Of a DNA stretch of 64,000 bases, positions 43,937 through 52,720 are shown piece after piece. The position numbers and the translations under genes were made by a program. This stretch comes from Sulfitobacter sp. D7 (GTDB lineage Bacteria > Pseudomonadota > Alphaproteobacteria > Rhodobacterales > Rhodobacteraceae): positions 2,108,001 through 2,172,000 of the forward strand of contig NZ_CP020694.1 of the NCBI RefSeq assembly GCF_003611275.1, read 5' to 3'. The notes beneath the pieces were generated by a model, which searched no databases, was not told the origin of the DNA, and worked only from the letters and a program-made list of their open reading frames with translations. Every line of letters begins with the position of its first letter. The stretch's first letter is position 1.

Positions 43937-44905
43937 TTACTTGAGGCGGTCCGGCACGGTCAGGCCGATTTCCTCATAGTAGCGGATTGCCCCCGGGTGC
44001 AGCGGGCTGGTCGCGTATTGCAGTGTCAGCTCCGGCAAATTGAGCCCCTTTACCGTCGGGAAGGCCGCGGATTGCTCTTCCATATTCTCCATCACAGCCT
44101 TGGTAAGGTCATAGGCCGTTTGGTCGTCCATATTGGGTCGTGCAGAGACACCGATCATGAAGCCCCAGACCTTGTAAGGGCCAGAGTTCTCCATATCGCC
44201 GCCCGGCATATCCACGATGGAGAGCTCCGGCAGCGCTTCGCGGATCTTGGCTTCCTGCTCGCCGTCGATGCCAAGCGCCGTCAGGGGCGTAAAGGCCGCG
44301 ATGTCGGTTGTAAGTGCGTCAAAGGAGGTGCCGACGGCGCTTTTCACGAAGCCTTCGGAACGGTCGTCCTTGATTGCGTTGGCCTGCTCGCTGTTGGTGC
44401 CCCGCACCCAATCGGGAGATATTTCCAGCAGGTCAAACACGGCCAGCGCCGTGGCTTCGGTCGAAGACCCCCGCATGCCTGGTCCGAACTTCTTACCGTC
44501 GATGTCTGAAAGCTTTTCGATGCCGGAATCGCGGCGAACGACTGCGTTTTGCGGTGCAAGCGAATAGGCCCAGAGCAGTTTGGACTCGATCGGATTGCCA
44601 TCAAAGCTCTTGATGCCATTGTAGGCGTGATAAAGCGTCGAGGTGGTGATCAGCCCGATATCAAGCTGGTCGCGCGCCATGCGCTTGAGGTTGTCGACCG
44701 TCGCACCGGTTTCCACAACCGAAGCCTGATAGGCATCTGGGTATGCGCCGTTCACAATCTTTGCGAGCGAGGCGAAATAGGCGTAATGCGCGCTCTGCGA
44801 GTTGGTGGCACCAAAAGCGAGCCGAGTTTCGGCTTGGGCGGGCAGTGCCAGCGCCAGTCCGGTGACGGACAGTGCAGCGGCGGCAGCGAAAGTGCGTAGT
44901 TTCAT
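43937..44905 (-). CDS. TAXI-family TRAP substrate-binding protein
   Basis: 322 residues. Signal peptide 1-25 (cleavage after PAQA). The mature protein shows the TAXI pattern: early GATNSQSAHYAYF, ASVVETGATVDNLKRM and later KFGPGMRGSSTEA. It binds a small acid in the periplasm for the fused permease downstream. Operator A copy 2 lies about 99 bases upstream of its start, next to the end of the LacI gene. Confidence 0.92.
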   Translation of the reverse strand: MKLRTFAAAAALSVTGLALALPAQAETRLAFGATNSQSAHYAYFASLAKIVNGAYPDAYQASVVETGATVDNLKRMARDQLDIGLITTSTLYHAYNGIKSFDGNPIESKLLWAYSLAPQNAVVRRDSGIEKLSDIDGKKFGPGMRGSSTEATALAVFDLLEISPDWVRGTNSEQANAIKDDRSEGFVKSAVGTSFDALTTDIAAFTPLTALGIDGEQEAKIREALPELSIVDMPGGDMENSGPYKVWGFMIGVSARPNMDDQTAYDLTKAVMENMEEQSAAFPTVKGLNLPELTLQYATSPLHPGAIRYYEEIGLTVPDRLK

Positions 44906-45003
44906 GGGTATCCTCCAAATATCATGAAACGATCCCGAAAGGGACGTTCGAGGTGGAGGTTAGCCACAGTGCATTGCGGCTATGCAATTGCAGTCTGTGT
45001 TAA

Positions 45004-45016
45004 TGAAATATTTTCA
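45004..45016. promoter_or_regulatory. Operator A copy 2 (TGAAATATTTTCA)
   Basis: TGAAA-TAT-TTTCA, directly downstream of the LacI stop codon (45017) and upstream of the TAXI-TRAP-aldolase operon. Same half-sites and spacing as the copies at 41158 and 46029, with one central difference. Confidence 0.65.
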
Positions 45017-45997
45017 CTACCCACTTTGCCGTTCTTGCAGTTCAGCGGGCAGCACGCGGATGTCACCTGTCTCCAGATAACTACTCGCGTCCATAATGAT
45101 ATCGACTGCCTGATCCAGCATACGGCGCAGCGGTTGGCGCATCGTCGTCAGGCGGTAGGACTCCCACGCCGCCATCGGAATGTCATCAAACCCGATCACC
45201 GCGATATCGGCAGGAACGGAAACTCCATTCATCCGTGCGGCGTCAAGCGTGGCGATTGCCATAATGTCATTGGCGCAGAACACCGCGTCAGGCATGGGGC
45301 GCAGAGCCAGCAATTCCTGCGCAGCGGCATAGGCCTGCCGGTAACTGAACCCTCCGTCGAATTGCACAGCAATTTCCCGGCCTGCGTCCTCTAACTGGTC
45401 GCGAAATCCGCGCATGCGTTCAAGATGTGTCGAGGTATCGCGCCGGCCGCCAATAAAGGCGATGCGTTGCCGCCCCCCGTCGAGGAACCGTCGCGCAATG
45501 GTGCGCGCACCGCCGTAGTTGTCACAACAGACCGCCATCATAGTGCTATCTGTCTGAACCCGATTCAACAAAACAGCCGGGATCCCGTTTTCTCGACAGG
45601 CCCGCGCGAGCTTAGATGTAATTGTAGAACTGGCGAGGATCACACCCCTGGTCCGGAAATCGATAACCTGCCGGATCATAGAATCCACATCCTCAGCCGC
45701 AGGCACGACATGCATGATCGCCTTCAATCCACGGTCAGGCAACATGCGGGTCAATTCGTCGATCGCAATCGGGTAAAACGGGTTGCGCATTTCGCTGACG
45801 ACCATGGAGATCGTGTTGCTGGAATGTTTGGCCAGCACCTGATCCACTTTACTGACATAACCAAGTGCGGTTGCAGCGGCGAAAATCGCCTTGCGTTTTT
45901 CCTCAGCAATCGGCGCGCTGCCACGGTAGGCCCGCGACACGGCAGAGACCGAAACGCCCGCACGGGCAGCGACATCCTTGGCAGTGACCTTTTTCAT
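45017..45997 (-). CDS. LacI-family repressor 1
   Basis: 326 residues. N-terminal HTH VTAKDVAARAGVSVSAVSRAYRG (residues 3-25), then a periplasmic-binding-like effector domain with the usual VIGFDDIPMAAWESYRLTTMRQP segment. It lies between its proposed operators at 46029 and 45004; another copy precedes the HisD-like gene. It probably represses the TAXI-TRAP-aldolase unit, the HisD-SDR unit and itself, and is released by a pathway intermediate. Confidence 0.88.
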   Translation of the reverse strand: MKKVTAKDVAARAGVSVSAVSRAYRGSAPIAEEKRKAIFAAATALGYVSKVDQVLAKHSSNTISMVVSEMRNPFYPIAIDELTRMLPDRGLKAIMHVVPAAEDVDSMIRQVIDFRTRGVILASSTITSKLARACRENGIPAVLLNRVQTDSTMMAVCCDNYGGARTIARRFLDGGRQRIAFIGGRRDTSTHLERMRGFRDQLEDAGREIAVQFDGGFSYRQAYAAAQELLALRPMPDAVFCANDIMAIATLDAARMNGVSVPADIAVIGFDDIPMAAWESYRLTTMRQPLRRMLDQAVDIIMDASSYLETGDIRVLPAELQERQSG

Positions 45998-46028
45998 GAC
46001 TCGGTCTTAACCGACTTTCATCAGCGGT

Positions 46029-46041
46029 TGAAATTATTTCA
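46029..46041. promoter_or_regulatory. Operator A copy 3 (TGAAATTATTTCA)
   Basis: Perfect palindrome 32 bases upstream of the LacI-1 start codon, identical to the copy at 41158; probable autoregulation site. Confidence 0.7.
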
Positions 46042-46065
46042 CGCCATTTGTCGAAGAGATCATCG

Positions 46066-46770
46066 CTAGACGGCTTTGTACCATTGCTTCAGAACGCCGG
46101 TCGTCTCGTCTGGGCATTCCAAGGTCGGCAGATGCCCAGCACCTTCGACGATCCAAAGCGTCGCACGGGGGAGCAACTCTGCCATCAACTCATGTCGCGC
46201 AACGGGACACAAAGCGTCGTCACGGCCGCAGAGCACCAATGAAGGGCCGGCGTATGTGCGCAGGGTCTCCTGCTGGTCAGGTCGCTGTTGCAATGCGCGC
46301 GACTGCCGCACGAAAACCTCTGCGCCGAGACTGTGCGCCATGTCGCGGCAGAGCCCTTCGATGTCTGGCCGATGCGCTCTGGGTGCAAGGTACCTTGGGA
46401 TCATTTGCTCGATCATAACCGCGCCAAGCCCGCCCGACATAACACGCTCTATCTGAGGCTCTCGTCCGGCTTTGACCGCTTCCACCTCGGCCAGCGGATT
46501 GGTGTCCAGCAGGGCAAGCGCGGCAACCCGCTCTGGTGCCTGCCGCACCACTTCCATTGCAACAATTCCCCCCATGCTAAGACCGGCAAGCGCAAAGCGC
46601 GCCGGTGCCCATGCGAGGATATCAGCAGCCAGCGCTTCCACCGTGTCATGGGCGACAATTGAAGCCAGCAATATCGGCACAGTCCCCGACAGCGCGGCAA
46701 TCTGCGGCCCGAAAAGCCGCGCGTCGCACATCATGCCTGGGATCAGTACGAGCGGCAGTGTCTCAGCCAT
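46066..46770 (-). CDS. Alpha/beta hydrolase
   Basis: 234 residues. Oxyanion region LIPGMMCDARLF, nucleophile elbow GLSMGG (Ser about residue 82), acid in LCGRDDALCP and His in EGAGHLPTLE, the full triad of lactonase/esterase-type enzymes such as 3-oxoadipate enol-lactonase. The start ATG 46770 overlaps the end of the bicupin gene by 8 bases, so the two are translationally coupled. It may hydrolyse an ester or lactone formed by the neighbouring enzymes. Confidence 0.85.
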   Translation of the reverse strand: MAETLPLVLIPGMMCDARLFGPQIAALSGTVPILLASIVAHDTVEALAADILAWAPARFALAGLSMGGIVAMEVVRQAPERVAALALLDTNPLAEVEAVKAGREPQIERVMSGGLGAVMIEQMIPRYLAPRAHRPDIEGLCRDMAHSLGAEVFVRQSRALQQRPDQQETLRTYAGPSLVLCGRDDALCPVARHELMAELLPRATLWIVEGAGHLPTLECPDETTGVLKQWYKAV

Positions 46771-47731
46771 TGCGCCATGTCTGTCCAGCAGGATCATCAG
46801 TTGCGATCACGTGATAAAGCGCCGCTTCGCCGGACATCGAGGGCACCGCGCTGTGCCTGAGATTTTCCGGCACGCTCATCGTGTCACCGGGGGCAAGGGT
46901 GGCGCTGCCGCCTTCCCATTCGACGCGCCAGTGCCCTGCTACCGGCATCAAAACCGACGGTTTGTCATGGCTATGCATTTCGGTGCTGGCATTCGCGCGG
47001 GTCAGGAAATCGATCTCAAAACCGGGTTTGTCGCGGATGATACCGTTCTCCCCGATCACCTTAACCGGCCCTTCACCAGACAGCGCCACCATATCGAGGT
47101 AACGTCGCACGTAGCCGCTCAGCACTTGGGCGGCTGTGGGGCAATCGATCTTTGCAAGTTCGTCCTGCGTCAGCAGCGGCATGGGGTCAACGCCGTCAGG
47201 AAGCGTCTCGCCTTTCTTGCTGTCATAAAGCTTGCCGTTTGCGCCAAGGATCAGCCCGTGGTCCTTAGCATCCTCAATAACATGCGGCGCCCAGATCACA
47301 CCGCCCCCAGCATCGTCGCCGCCGAGGATGGCCATGATCATCCCGTAGTCGGTGCCAATATTTTCGAAACCCCGAAAGATATTGGTGGGGATGTTGAAGA
47401 TATCGCCCTTTTCAAGAATGACCTCGCCCGCGTCTCCCTTCTCGCCCCAAAAGAACCGCCAGCGGCCTGAGAGAATAAAGAACACCTCTGCTGTGCGGTG
47501 GTTGTGCAGCGAGTTGCGACACTTCGGCGGTTGCCCTGCCGCGCCGATATTGAACCCATGCGGTGTCGTGATGTGAACATGCTGGTCCGGGCTTTCCGAG
47601 ACTCCACCGCCGATGATGGTGAAGTTTTCCTTTTGGTTGCTGCCCGGCGTGTGGGCGTCAATGAAAGCGGTCTTGCAGGGTTGCAGATCGCCGTAACGGA
47701 CAATGCGGGCTTCCATGTCTGCGGGTGTCAT
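46763..47731 (-). CDS. Two-domain cupin protein
   Basis: 322 residues with two cupin barrels. N-terminal barrel: LHNHRTAEVFFILSG then GDIFNIPTNIFRGFEN. C-terminal barrel: EMHSHDKPSVLMPVAGHW and GDTMSVPENLRHSA. Each barrel keeps metal-binding histidines (HxH type). Architecture resembles bicupin dioxygenases or isomerases such as gentisate dioxygenase relatives, but no aromatic-pathway partners are present. Start ATG 47731 with GGAGAAGAGA. It lies between a SnoaL-like protein and a hydrolase in one operon. Confidence 0.82.
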   Translation of the reverse strand: MTPADMEARIVRYGDLQPCKTAFIDAHTPGSNQKENFTIIGGGVSESPDQHVHITTPHGFNIGAAGQPPKCRNSLHNHRTAEVFFILSGRWRFFWGEKGDAGEVILEKGDIFNIPTNIFRGFENIGTDYGMIMAILGGDDAGGGVIWAPHVIEDAKDHGLILGANGKLYDSKKGETLPDGVDPMPLLTQDELAKIDCPTAAQVLSGYVRRYLDMVALSGEGPVKVIGENGIIRDKPGFEIDFLTRANASTEMHSHDKPSVLMPVAGHWRVEWEGGSATLAPGDTMSVPENLRHSAVPSMSGEAALYHVIATDDPAGQTWRNG

Positions 47732-47810
47732 TCTCTTCTCCGATGTATTGCCTCGACTGCCGTTTGGCGCGCGGGCATGAATATTGCGGCTTCCCAAAAA
47801 CGGTGAATTG

Positions 47811-48779
47811 TCAGCCGGTTTGCAGGATGATCTGCTTCCACAAGGCGACTTCGTCGTAGAGCGTGTATTCGCGGCGCAGGCCCCAAGGGCCGAACTCAGC
47901 GTGGGTCATCCCCATGATATGCACGCGCTTGCCAGTGGGCTGCCCAAAGCTGCCCCAGCCATCATGCGCTCCGTCCAGAGACCAGCGCACGGCCGCACGG
48001 GGCGGCATCATCGGATCGTCGCGCCCAATGACGTGGTTTACCTTGAATTCAGCGTTCGGAAAGGACGCGCGCAGCCCCAGCCAATGCTGATCGACCCCGC
48101 CATGCGACAGCGCCGTGACGCCACCAGGATATTCGCCCGTTACCGCCCGGTCATACTCCTTGGGAATAACACCGAAGTCGGCCGCCATCATGCGCGTCAG
48201 AATATCCGCCAGCTTTGCGCCCCACTCGTTGTCATTGCCGCGCCCCGTATAGGGGCCTGCAATGTCATTCTCCGGCAAGTAAGGTTTTACGCAGGCTTCC
48301 GCTCCGCCTTCGCGGGCGATCAGGTCACGCGCAAAATCCGCAGGCTCCCAGCCCAACTGCCGCACGATGGCACCTTGGTCGCGTACCAGCCATTCATCGG
48401 TGATCGCATTTTCGCGGGCATAGCAGTCAGCGATAATGCGGTATTTCAACTTCTTGCCAGTGGGCGCGCCATAGACCCCGGCGTTAGCGTGGGTCGCTGT
48501 CGACAACAGCCGGTGTGAGCTGAGGAAGCCATCGTCGTTGCCTTCGCACCAGATTACATCCTCGCCATAAAGCGTGCGATCAGGAAATTCTGCCAAGGTC
48601 GCCATGGTCGCGGCGACCACATTGTCATTGCCCACGACGATGGACCCAGGAGAACGCACGGGCATTTCCTTGCCATAGTAGTGATCAAGCGTGGCGATGC
48701 CGCGGTCTTCCCAAATCTCTTTGGTGATCCCAATGATATAATCGGGGAAGTCCTTCCACTTCTTATCGAAGCCTTTCAT
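47811..48779 (-). CDS. SnoaL/NTF2-like protein A (two-domain)
   Basis: 322 residues. Two NTF2/SnoaL-like cone folds are suggested by repeats: an N-terminal domain with ATLDHYYGKEMPVRSP and a C-terminal domain with VDQHWLGLRASFPNAEFKVNHVIG and TGKRVHIMGMTHAEF. SnoaL relatives catalyse cyclisations, isomerisations or hydrolyses through acid-base residues. The start overlaps the LacI-2 stop by one base. It is one of four such proteins in the island; the specific reaction is unknown. Confidence 0.78.
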   Translation of the reverse strand: MKGFDKKWKDFPDYIIGITKEIWEDRGIATLDHYYGKEMPVRSPGSIVVGNDNVVAATMATLAEFPDRTLYGEDVIWCEGNDDGFLSSHRLLSTATHANAGVYGAPTGKKLKYRIIADCYARENAITDEWLVRDQGAIVRQLGWEPADFARDLIAREGGAEACVKPYLPENDIAGPYTGRGNDNEWGAKLADILTRMMAADFGVIPKEYDRAVTGEYPGGVTALSHGGVDQHWLGLRASFPNAEFKVNHVIGRDDPMMPPRAAVRWSLDGAHDGWGSFGQPTGKRVHIMGMTHAEFGPWGLRREYTLYDEVALWKQIILQTG

Positions 48780-49795
48780 TAGCTTTTTCCTTTCTGATTA
48801 CGTGTCGAACCGCGCAGGATGAGAGGGCCGTCAATGGCCACCCGGCGCGGCGCGGTGTTCGGTTCCCGAATGCAGGTCATCAAAATATTGACCGTTTCAT
48901 CCACCATTCGATTTACGGGTTGGCGCACAGTCGTGAGGTTGTAAGCAGGCCAAGCGGCGAGCTGAACGTCATCGTATCCCACGACAGAGACGTCTTCGGG
49001 CACGCGCAGCCCCAGCTCAAAACGCAACACATCCATGACAGCAAAGGCCATATGATCGTTGGTTACAAAGACCGCATCAGGGATTTCTGTGGCTGTAAAC
49101 ATCTGGCGCGCGGCCTCGCAGGCGGTCTCGTACTTAAACATGCCCTCGCCCCGCGCAAACAATGTCTGCGCACCCTTTGCCAGCCCCATGAGCAGTCCGG
49201 TTTCCCGGTCGCGCGTGGTCGAAGCGCCGTCCCATCCCGCGATATGGGCAATCCGCTTGTGCCCGGTTTGCAAAAGATGCTCCGCAACCTTCAGTCCCCC
49301 CGCTACGTTGTCAGAGCGCACACAAGACAACCGATCATCGTCTTGCTGGCGGTTAAACATGACGATCGGGATGCCCGCGGCGTCGCAGCGCGCGGTGAGG
49401 TTGGAGGACATCGACACCGACGCGGTGATGATCCCGTCGACCTGATAATCCAGCAATTCGTCGATCACCTTGTCAGTGGTTTCAGTGTCGTTTGACGCCA
49501 TGAAGACCAGCACATGATAGCCTTGGGCCTGAAGCGCATGGGACAGTTTTTCGATAGCTTCGGGATAGAACTGGTTTTCCAGATAAGCCACGACCAACCC
49601 GATGATCCGGCTCTTGCCCGTGATGAGGGACCGCGCCAGCACGTTTGGGCGATAGCCAAGCTCTTGCGCCGCTGCGCGCACCTTTTTGGCGGTTTTTTCT
49701 GAGACCGACGCGCCCGGCGTGAACACACGGCTGACGGCGGATTGGCTAACGCCTGCCCGTTCTGCCACCTGCAAAGATGTTATCCTGTCAGCCAT
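48779..49795 (-). CDS. LacI-family repressor 2
   Basis: 338 residues. HTH SLQVAERAGVSQSAVSRVFTPG near residues 7-28, hinge and effector domain with VVGYDDVQLAAWPAYNLTTVRQPV. It is divergent in sequence from LacI-1 and lies after the ABC/SnoaL operon. It probably recognises the TTGCA-N6-TGCAA type sites at 56256-56325. Confidence 0.88.
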   Translation of the reverse strand: MADRITSLQVAERAGVSQSAVSRVFTPGASVSEKTAKKVRAAAQELGYRPNVLARSLITGKSRIIGLVVAYLENQFYPEAIEKLSHALQAQGYHVLVFMASNDTETTDKVIDELLDYQVDGIITASVSMSSNLTARCDAAGIPIVMFNRQQDDDRLSCVRSDNVAGGLKVAEHLLQTGHKRIAHIAGWDGASTTRDRETGLLMGLAKGAQTLFARGEGMFKYETACEAARQMFTATEIPDAVFVTNDHMAFAVMDVLRFELGLRVPEDVSVVGYDDVQLAAWPAYNLTTVRQPVNRMVDETVNILMTCIREPNTAPRRVAIDGPLILRGSTRNQKGKS

Positions 49796-49857
49796 ATGTG
49801 GTCCTGTCCTTCTTGCCTTATTTTCCGCCCCCGGTGCTAGAGGCGGCCGTTCTCAAA

Positions 49858-50901
49858 TCAGTTTTCCGGAAGGCGAATTGGCCCTAGGTTGCGCGCCTTA
49901 TTGAACTCATGCAGCCGCGCAAAAACATCCACGCCCAGTTGTCGATAGGCGTCGAGCAGATCGACCAGCACCCAGTTTTCACGGATCTTTCCCGCCTCGA
50001 TCCGCCAAAAGTCCAGCGACCGCATGGAGATTTTTTTCCCCGAAGGGGCGATACCCATCCACCCGTCGTCTGACACGGATTGGATCATGTTCGGCCAGCC
50101 CGTCACGGCTGCATAGTTGGCTTCGCCGAAGAGGTGGTAGTCGGTCCCGTCCACATGCTGACCGCGGTCCGGCATCGCCCGCAAGAACGGAATCTGATGC
50201 CAGTTGCGAAAGCCATCCACGCCGCGCCCGGTGCCGATCCCCGCAGGGCCGTACCAGTTCATTTTCGGATGCCAGAATCTCTCCATCTGCATAACCTCAG
50301 GTCCGCCTTTTGCGGGATGCCTTGTGAGGTGATCGAGCATGTCGGCAATGTGCTGAGTGCTGGCCGCAGCCTGTTGCGCATCATGGGGCGCTTCGATCAG
50401 CCCATTTTGCGTTGCAGGGCCGGGCACGCAGAGCTCGCGGCCCAAGGAGGGCGCCATGGGCCAAGCTCCCGCCTGCATCATTACCTCTGGAATATCCCAA
50501 ATTGCCTGAGATTCGACGACCTTGCCTCTCTCAAATCGGTAGAACTCGTGAAAGCGCATATGAGTGAGATGGCCAGTTGGCGGAATGTCGAGCCAAGGCG
50601 AGAGGAAGGTACCGAAGTAGTGCCCCCCGCATCCAACCCATTCGGCCCCCTCAGGGGTTTGACCAGCCATAACGATCCAATCGCGCCGCTCCAGATCCGG
50701 CCATGCAGCCTGCAACGGGGCAAGGGCCGCATCGCAATATCCATCAGCCCCCGTCAGATCGCCGAAGGGATGACAGTGGTGAAACACCGCATCGGGCGCA
50801 ACGATATCTGTCAGCGCCTGCTTGGCTGCTGCGACATCGCCCTGATGCAGCGCCGCCCGCATTGGGGCGAGCGCGCGTTTGTTGGCAGCGTGCCTATCCA
50901 C
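49858..50901 (-). CDS. SnoaL/NTF2-like protein B (two-domain)
   Basis: 347 residues. Two related domains: the first ends TGHLTHMRFHEFYRFERGK with VVESQAIWDIPEVMMQAG, the second ends GKKISMRSLDFWRIEAGK with IRENWVLVDLLDAYRQLG. This tandem repeat of the polyketide-cyclase-like ester-cyclase fold is clear by eye. GTG 50901 is chosen as start because GGAGGC lies seven bases upstream; it overlaps the preceding gene by 8 bases. Reaction unknown. Confidence 0.82.
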   Translation of the reverse strand: MDRHAANKRALAPMRAALHQGDVAAAKQALTDIVAPDAVFHHCHPFGDLTGADGYCDAALAPLQAAWPDLERRDWIVMAGQTPEGAEWVGCGGHYFGTFLSPWLDIPPTGHLTHMRFHEFYRFERGKVVESQAIWDIPEVMMQAGAWPMAPSLGRELCVPGPATQNGLIEAPHDAQQAAASTQHIADMLDHLTRHPAKGGPEVMQMERFWHPKMNWYGPAGIGTGRGVDGFRNWHQIPFLRAMPDRGQHVDGTDYHLFGEANYAAVTGWPNMIQSVSDDGWMGIAPSGKKISMRSLDFWRIEAGKIRENWVLVDLLDAYRQLGVDVFARLHEFNKARNLGPIRLPEN

Positions 50902-51433
50902 GAGCTGCCTCCGGGCGCGGCGCGACGCGGGTGCCGTTGTCAAAGGCCTCCCAGCCTTCCCCGTCAAAAACATCATGTCCGAGCTGCGCTAGAACATCCG
51001 GGAAATCCACCATCACCCAATTGTCAGTGATGCGCCCCTCTTCCACCTTCCAGAAATCCATGTAGCGGATCGTCACGCGCTTGCCCGTCGGTTCGATCCC
51101 CATAAATTTGCCCGAATGGGTCGCCTCCTGGCGGCCAAAGGCCGCCGCCCATTCGCCCATGAATAGCCGCGTTTCATCCACGCAGGTCTTGTCGGAAAAG
51201 GCCGCCTGAAAGGGCCGCTGCCAGTTTTCCTGAAAGGCTTGCAGCCCCACTTTGGTGCCGCATCCGCGATTGCCCATCCAGCGAAAACTCTCGGCAAAGA
51301 ACTGGCCGATGTCGTCAATGCGGTGGTCATTTAATCCGTCCACCATGCCTTCGATCACGGCACGGGTTTCGTCTGTCTTACTCAGGTCGGTGTCGCGCGT
51401 CAGCACGGCTTGTTCTGGTCTCGAACCCTTCAT
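50894..51433 (-). CDS. SnoaL/NTF2-like protein C (single domain)
   Basis: 179 residues, one SnoaL-like domain: FFAESFRWMGNRGCGTK, FMGEWAAAFGRQEATHSG, then TGKRVTIRYMDFWKVEEGR and ITDNWVMVDFPDVLAQLG. It is most similar to the second domain of protein B, with which it overlaps, so it may form a heteromer or come from duplication of that domain. 128 bases separate it from the ABC permease upstream. Confidence 0.82.
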   Translation of the reverse strand: MKGSRPEQAVLTRDTDLSKTDETRAVIEGMVDGLNDHRIDDIGQFFAESFRWMGNRGCGTKVGLQAFQENWQRPFQAAFSDKTCVDETRLFMGEWAAAFGRQEATHSGKFMGIEPTGKRVTIRYMDFWKVEEGRITDNWVMVDFPDVLAQLGHDVFDGEGWEAFDNGTRVAPRPEAARG

Positions 51434-51561
51434 CGGGTCATCCTTTCATCTTGTCTTAACATGCAGTTAGCGGGGGCAAACGCATATCGTGATGAAATCG
51501 CGGGGCAGTCGGTTGAGCGCCGGGTGGCGCATCATTCCGTGGGTGCGAGAATTGCAGGACA

Positions 51562-52719
51562 TCAGCCTTTCACCGCGCCTGCTGTCAGACCGCTGACGAT
51601 CTGGCGTTGGAACACCATCACCAGCAAAAATAGAGGCGCGGTGATCGACACGGCTGCTGCGACAGCTTCGACCTGATCGGTCGTCGTGGTCTCGCGGTTG
51701 AAGTAGCCCGCAATGGCCGGGACCATCGTTTGGTTCTGAGCATCGAGCAGCAGCGAGGTCACGAGGAAGTCGTTGTATCCCAGCAAAAAACTGAACAGCC
51801 CCGTGGTAATAACGCCCGGCCACATGACCGGCATAATCACCCGGCGAAACGCTTGGAAATGCGAGCATCCATCGACGCGGGCGGCTTCATCCAACTCGGA
51901 CGGAATGTTCTGGAAAAAACTGCGCAGCATCCAGATGGTGAAGGGTTGGTTGATTGCCACCAGCACCGCGATCACGGCATAGGGCTGCCCGTAAAGGGTG
52001 GGTGCCGCATCGCCAAAGATCGGGCGCAGGATTTCCGATGAGTTGATAAACACCGGCAAGTAGCCCGCGACCAGCACCGAATGCGGCAGGGCCCGAAAGA
52101 TCAACGCCACGATCAGAAGCCAGAAGGCAAGGTTGGAACCAGAGCGCGCCAATCCATATCCCGCCAATGTGCCGACGGTCAGAGAGATGGTCACGACACC
52201 GGCGGTGACGATGATTGAGTTGATGAAATTGCGGTAGAACTGGTTCTCGACCCAGACCGATTTGTAATGCTGTGTCGTAAGGCCGAGCACAGGCTCACCC
52301 AAAGGTCCCGAAATGGCATTCAACCCGCTAAGGAGCCAAGGCAGCAGCCCGAAGAACAGCACGATAAAGGCGACTGCAAAGCCGAGCACGGCGATCACCC
52401 AGCCCATCACCACGGTCCCCGGACGGGTGAACCGGGTTACCATCTGCGGCAACTCCCGGAAGGCGAAACGGTAAGCGAACCAGAGTACCACAGCACCTAG
52501 ACTGAGATCGATCAGGCTCAATCCCTCCCCGGCGGCGCGGGTAGCGGGGCCAAAGATCACGTCTAGCGGCTGCGCGGAGAAGGCATCGACCGGGCTTTTG
52601 AAACTCATCACCAAGATCCAAAAGATCGGAAAGGCTGCGATGAGGCACCAGAAGATCAGAAAGCTTGCAGAGCTGACACGCAGCGCGAGGGATTGTTGCA
52701 TTGCCTTGGGGGTGGACAT
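51562..52719 (-). CDS. CUT1-type ABC permease (MalG-like)
   Basis: 385 residues; longer than usual because of an additional pair of hydrophobic segments around residues 60-140. Core permease domain in the second half with the EAA motif DEAARVDGCSHFQAFRRVIMP. It pairs with the MalF-like permease one base upstream. Likely substrate class: sugar, polyol or glycoside-like compound. Confidence 0.9.
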   Translation of the reverse strand: MSTPKAMQQSLALRVSSASFLIFWCLIAAFPIFWILVMSFKSPVDAFSAQPLDVIFGPATRAAGEGLSLIDLSLGAVVLWFAYRFAFRELPQMVTRFTRPGTVVMGWVIAVLGFAVAFIVLFFGLLPWLLSGLNAISGPLGEPVLGLTTQHYKSVWVENQFYRNFINSIIVTAGVVTISLTVGTLAGYGLARSGSNLAFWLLIVALIFRALPHSVLVAGYLPVFINSSEILRPIFGDAAPTLYGQPYAVIAVLVAINQPFTIWMLRSFFQNIPSELDEAARVDGCSHFQAFRRVIMPVMWPGVITTGLFSFLLGYNDFLVTSLLLDAQNQTMVPAIAGYFNRETTTTDQVEAVAAAVSITAPLFLLVMVFQRQIVSGLTAGAVKG

Positions 52720-52720
52720 C

